NCBI GenBank assembly: GCA_947649215.1
Contig: CANSQW010000085.1
Location: forward strand, 1 to 6,134
Source: an uncultured bacterium
GTDB lineage: Bacteria; Actinomycetota; Coriobacteriia; Coriobacteriales; Eggerthellaceae
Length of the DNA stretch: 6,134 bases
Direction: 5' to 3'
A program made the position numbers and the translations under genes. Positions 6,012-6,134 of this stretch are shown piece after piece. The notes beneath the pieces were generated by a model. It saw nothing but the letters and a program-made list of their open reading frames with translations, made no database searches and was not told the DNA's origin. Position 1 is the first letter of the stretch. Every line of letters begins with the position of its first letter.

Positions 6012-6023
6012 AAAGCCGGCTTT
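6012..6023. repeat. 12-bp perfect palindrome AAAGCCGGCTTT
   Basis: This fully self-complementary 12-mer lies about 40 nt past the stop of the - strand gene at the right edge. On the - strand it is followed by TCTCG. It has essentially no loop, so it fits a dimeric protein site or the edge of a repeat better than a classical terminator. Its function is unknown. Confidence 0.35.
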
Positions 6024-6062
6024 GCATGGTCTTGACACGCAAAAAGGAAGGGGCTGGAGGCT

Positions 6063-6134
6063 CTAGTACGGCGCACGGTCGAACGCGACCTGGGAAAACG
6101 CGCGGCTCTCAGGCTCGAGCCTCTCTTGGGGCTG
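6063..6134 (-). CDS. C-terminal end of an unidentified protein, cut by right window edge
   Basis: Reading leftward from the edge on the - strand gives 23 codons ending SRAFSQVAFDRAPY and then TAG at 6065-6063. Third positions are mostly G or C, as in the firm genes here, and the peptide has a balanced composition. A competing - strand frame continues further left but is Arg/Ser-rich and looks like a shadow. The visible piece is too short to assign a family. If real, this gene is co-directional with brnQ but separated from it by more than 300 nt. After the stop there is a T-rich run (CTTCCTTTTT on the - strand, 6050 to 6041) without a clear stem before it, so a terminator is possible but not shown. 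Confidence 0.4.
   Translation of the reverse strand, partial: QPQERLEPESRAFSQVAFDRAPY

Larger units (their letters stand above)
5747..6062 (-). other. Structured intergenic region upstream of brnQ
   Basis: About 316 nt lie between the brnQ start and the apparent end of the next - strand gene, with no convincing complete gene. The stretch holds several perfect inverted repeats (5802-5817, 5865-5909, 5917-5955, 6012-6023), listed separately, and two weak sigma70-like candidates. The T-box consensus with its ACC-containing core is absent, as is a recognisable T-box stem I, so I do not call a T-box even though the downstream gene is an amino acid transporter. A 44-codon - strand frame (6027 to 5893) crosses the region without a good ribosome site and ends in TGA overlapping the ATG at 5896; I regard it as probably not a gene. 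The inverted repeats could be a conditional leader, protein operators or part of an intergenic repeat family. Confidence 0.7.

Noticed and set aside
5893..6027. A 44-codon - strand frame as a leader peptide gene for brnQ, with paired Leu codons (CTT CTG) just after the first stem arm
   Set aside because: There is no clear ribosome site, the peptide is not enriched enough in Leu/Ile/Val, and the frame runs through two pairing arms to a stop inside the loop region, which does not suit classical attenuation.
6032..6069. A perfect TTGACA on the + strand at 6032-6037
   Set aside because: There is no acceptable -10 hexamer 16-18 nt downstream, and no + strand gene follows in the window.

Overview
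The window is a very GC-rich, densely packed bacterial chromosome segment with strong G/C bias at third codon positions. Gene content and base composition suggest a high-GC actinomycetote, most likely the Coriobacteriia/Eggerthellaceae. That placement is inferred from composition and gene style only; there is no rRNA or other phylogenetic marker in the window.

Left and middle (2-4421, + strand): five co-directional genes with almost no space between them, which reads as one operon or the end of one. They are lspA (signal peptidase II, cut by the left edge), an RluD-type pseudouridine synthase, hemH (ferrochelatase), coaBC (the bifunctional enzyme for two steps of coenzyme A synthesis) and vsr (mismatch endonuclease). 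lspA and the synthase overlap by 4 nt (ATGA). The synthase and hemH overlap by 14 nt. hemH-coaBC and coaBC-vsr are separated by 15 and 10 nt. The first four are housekeeping functions (lipoprotein maturation, RNA modification, haem and CoA). vsr is a solitary repair gene with no cytosine methyltransferase beside it.

Right (4418-5746, - strand): brnQ, a branched-chain amino acid symporter, converges on vsr. Their stop codons share one CTAG tetranucleotide, so nothing separates the two genes. Upstream of brnQ lies an intergenic stretch of about 316 nt (5747-6062), rich in inverted repeats. Several of these stems compete for the same bases, including an 11-bp perfect inverted repeat. This could be a conditional leader or operator for brnQ, or a dispersed intergenic repeat. 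At the right edge a short - strand frame (6063-6134) looks like the C-terminal end of another gene.

I saw no rRNA, tRNA, CRISPR array, insertion sequence or phage feature, and no evidence of a wholly new multigene system. The two places most worth a second look are the structured region upstream of brnQ and the N-terminally extended, orphan vsr.
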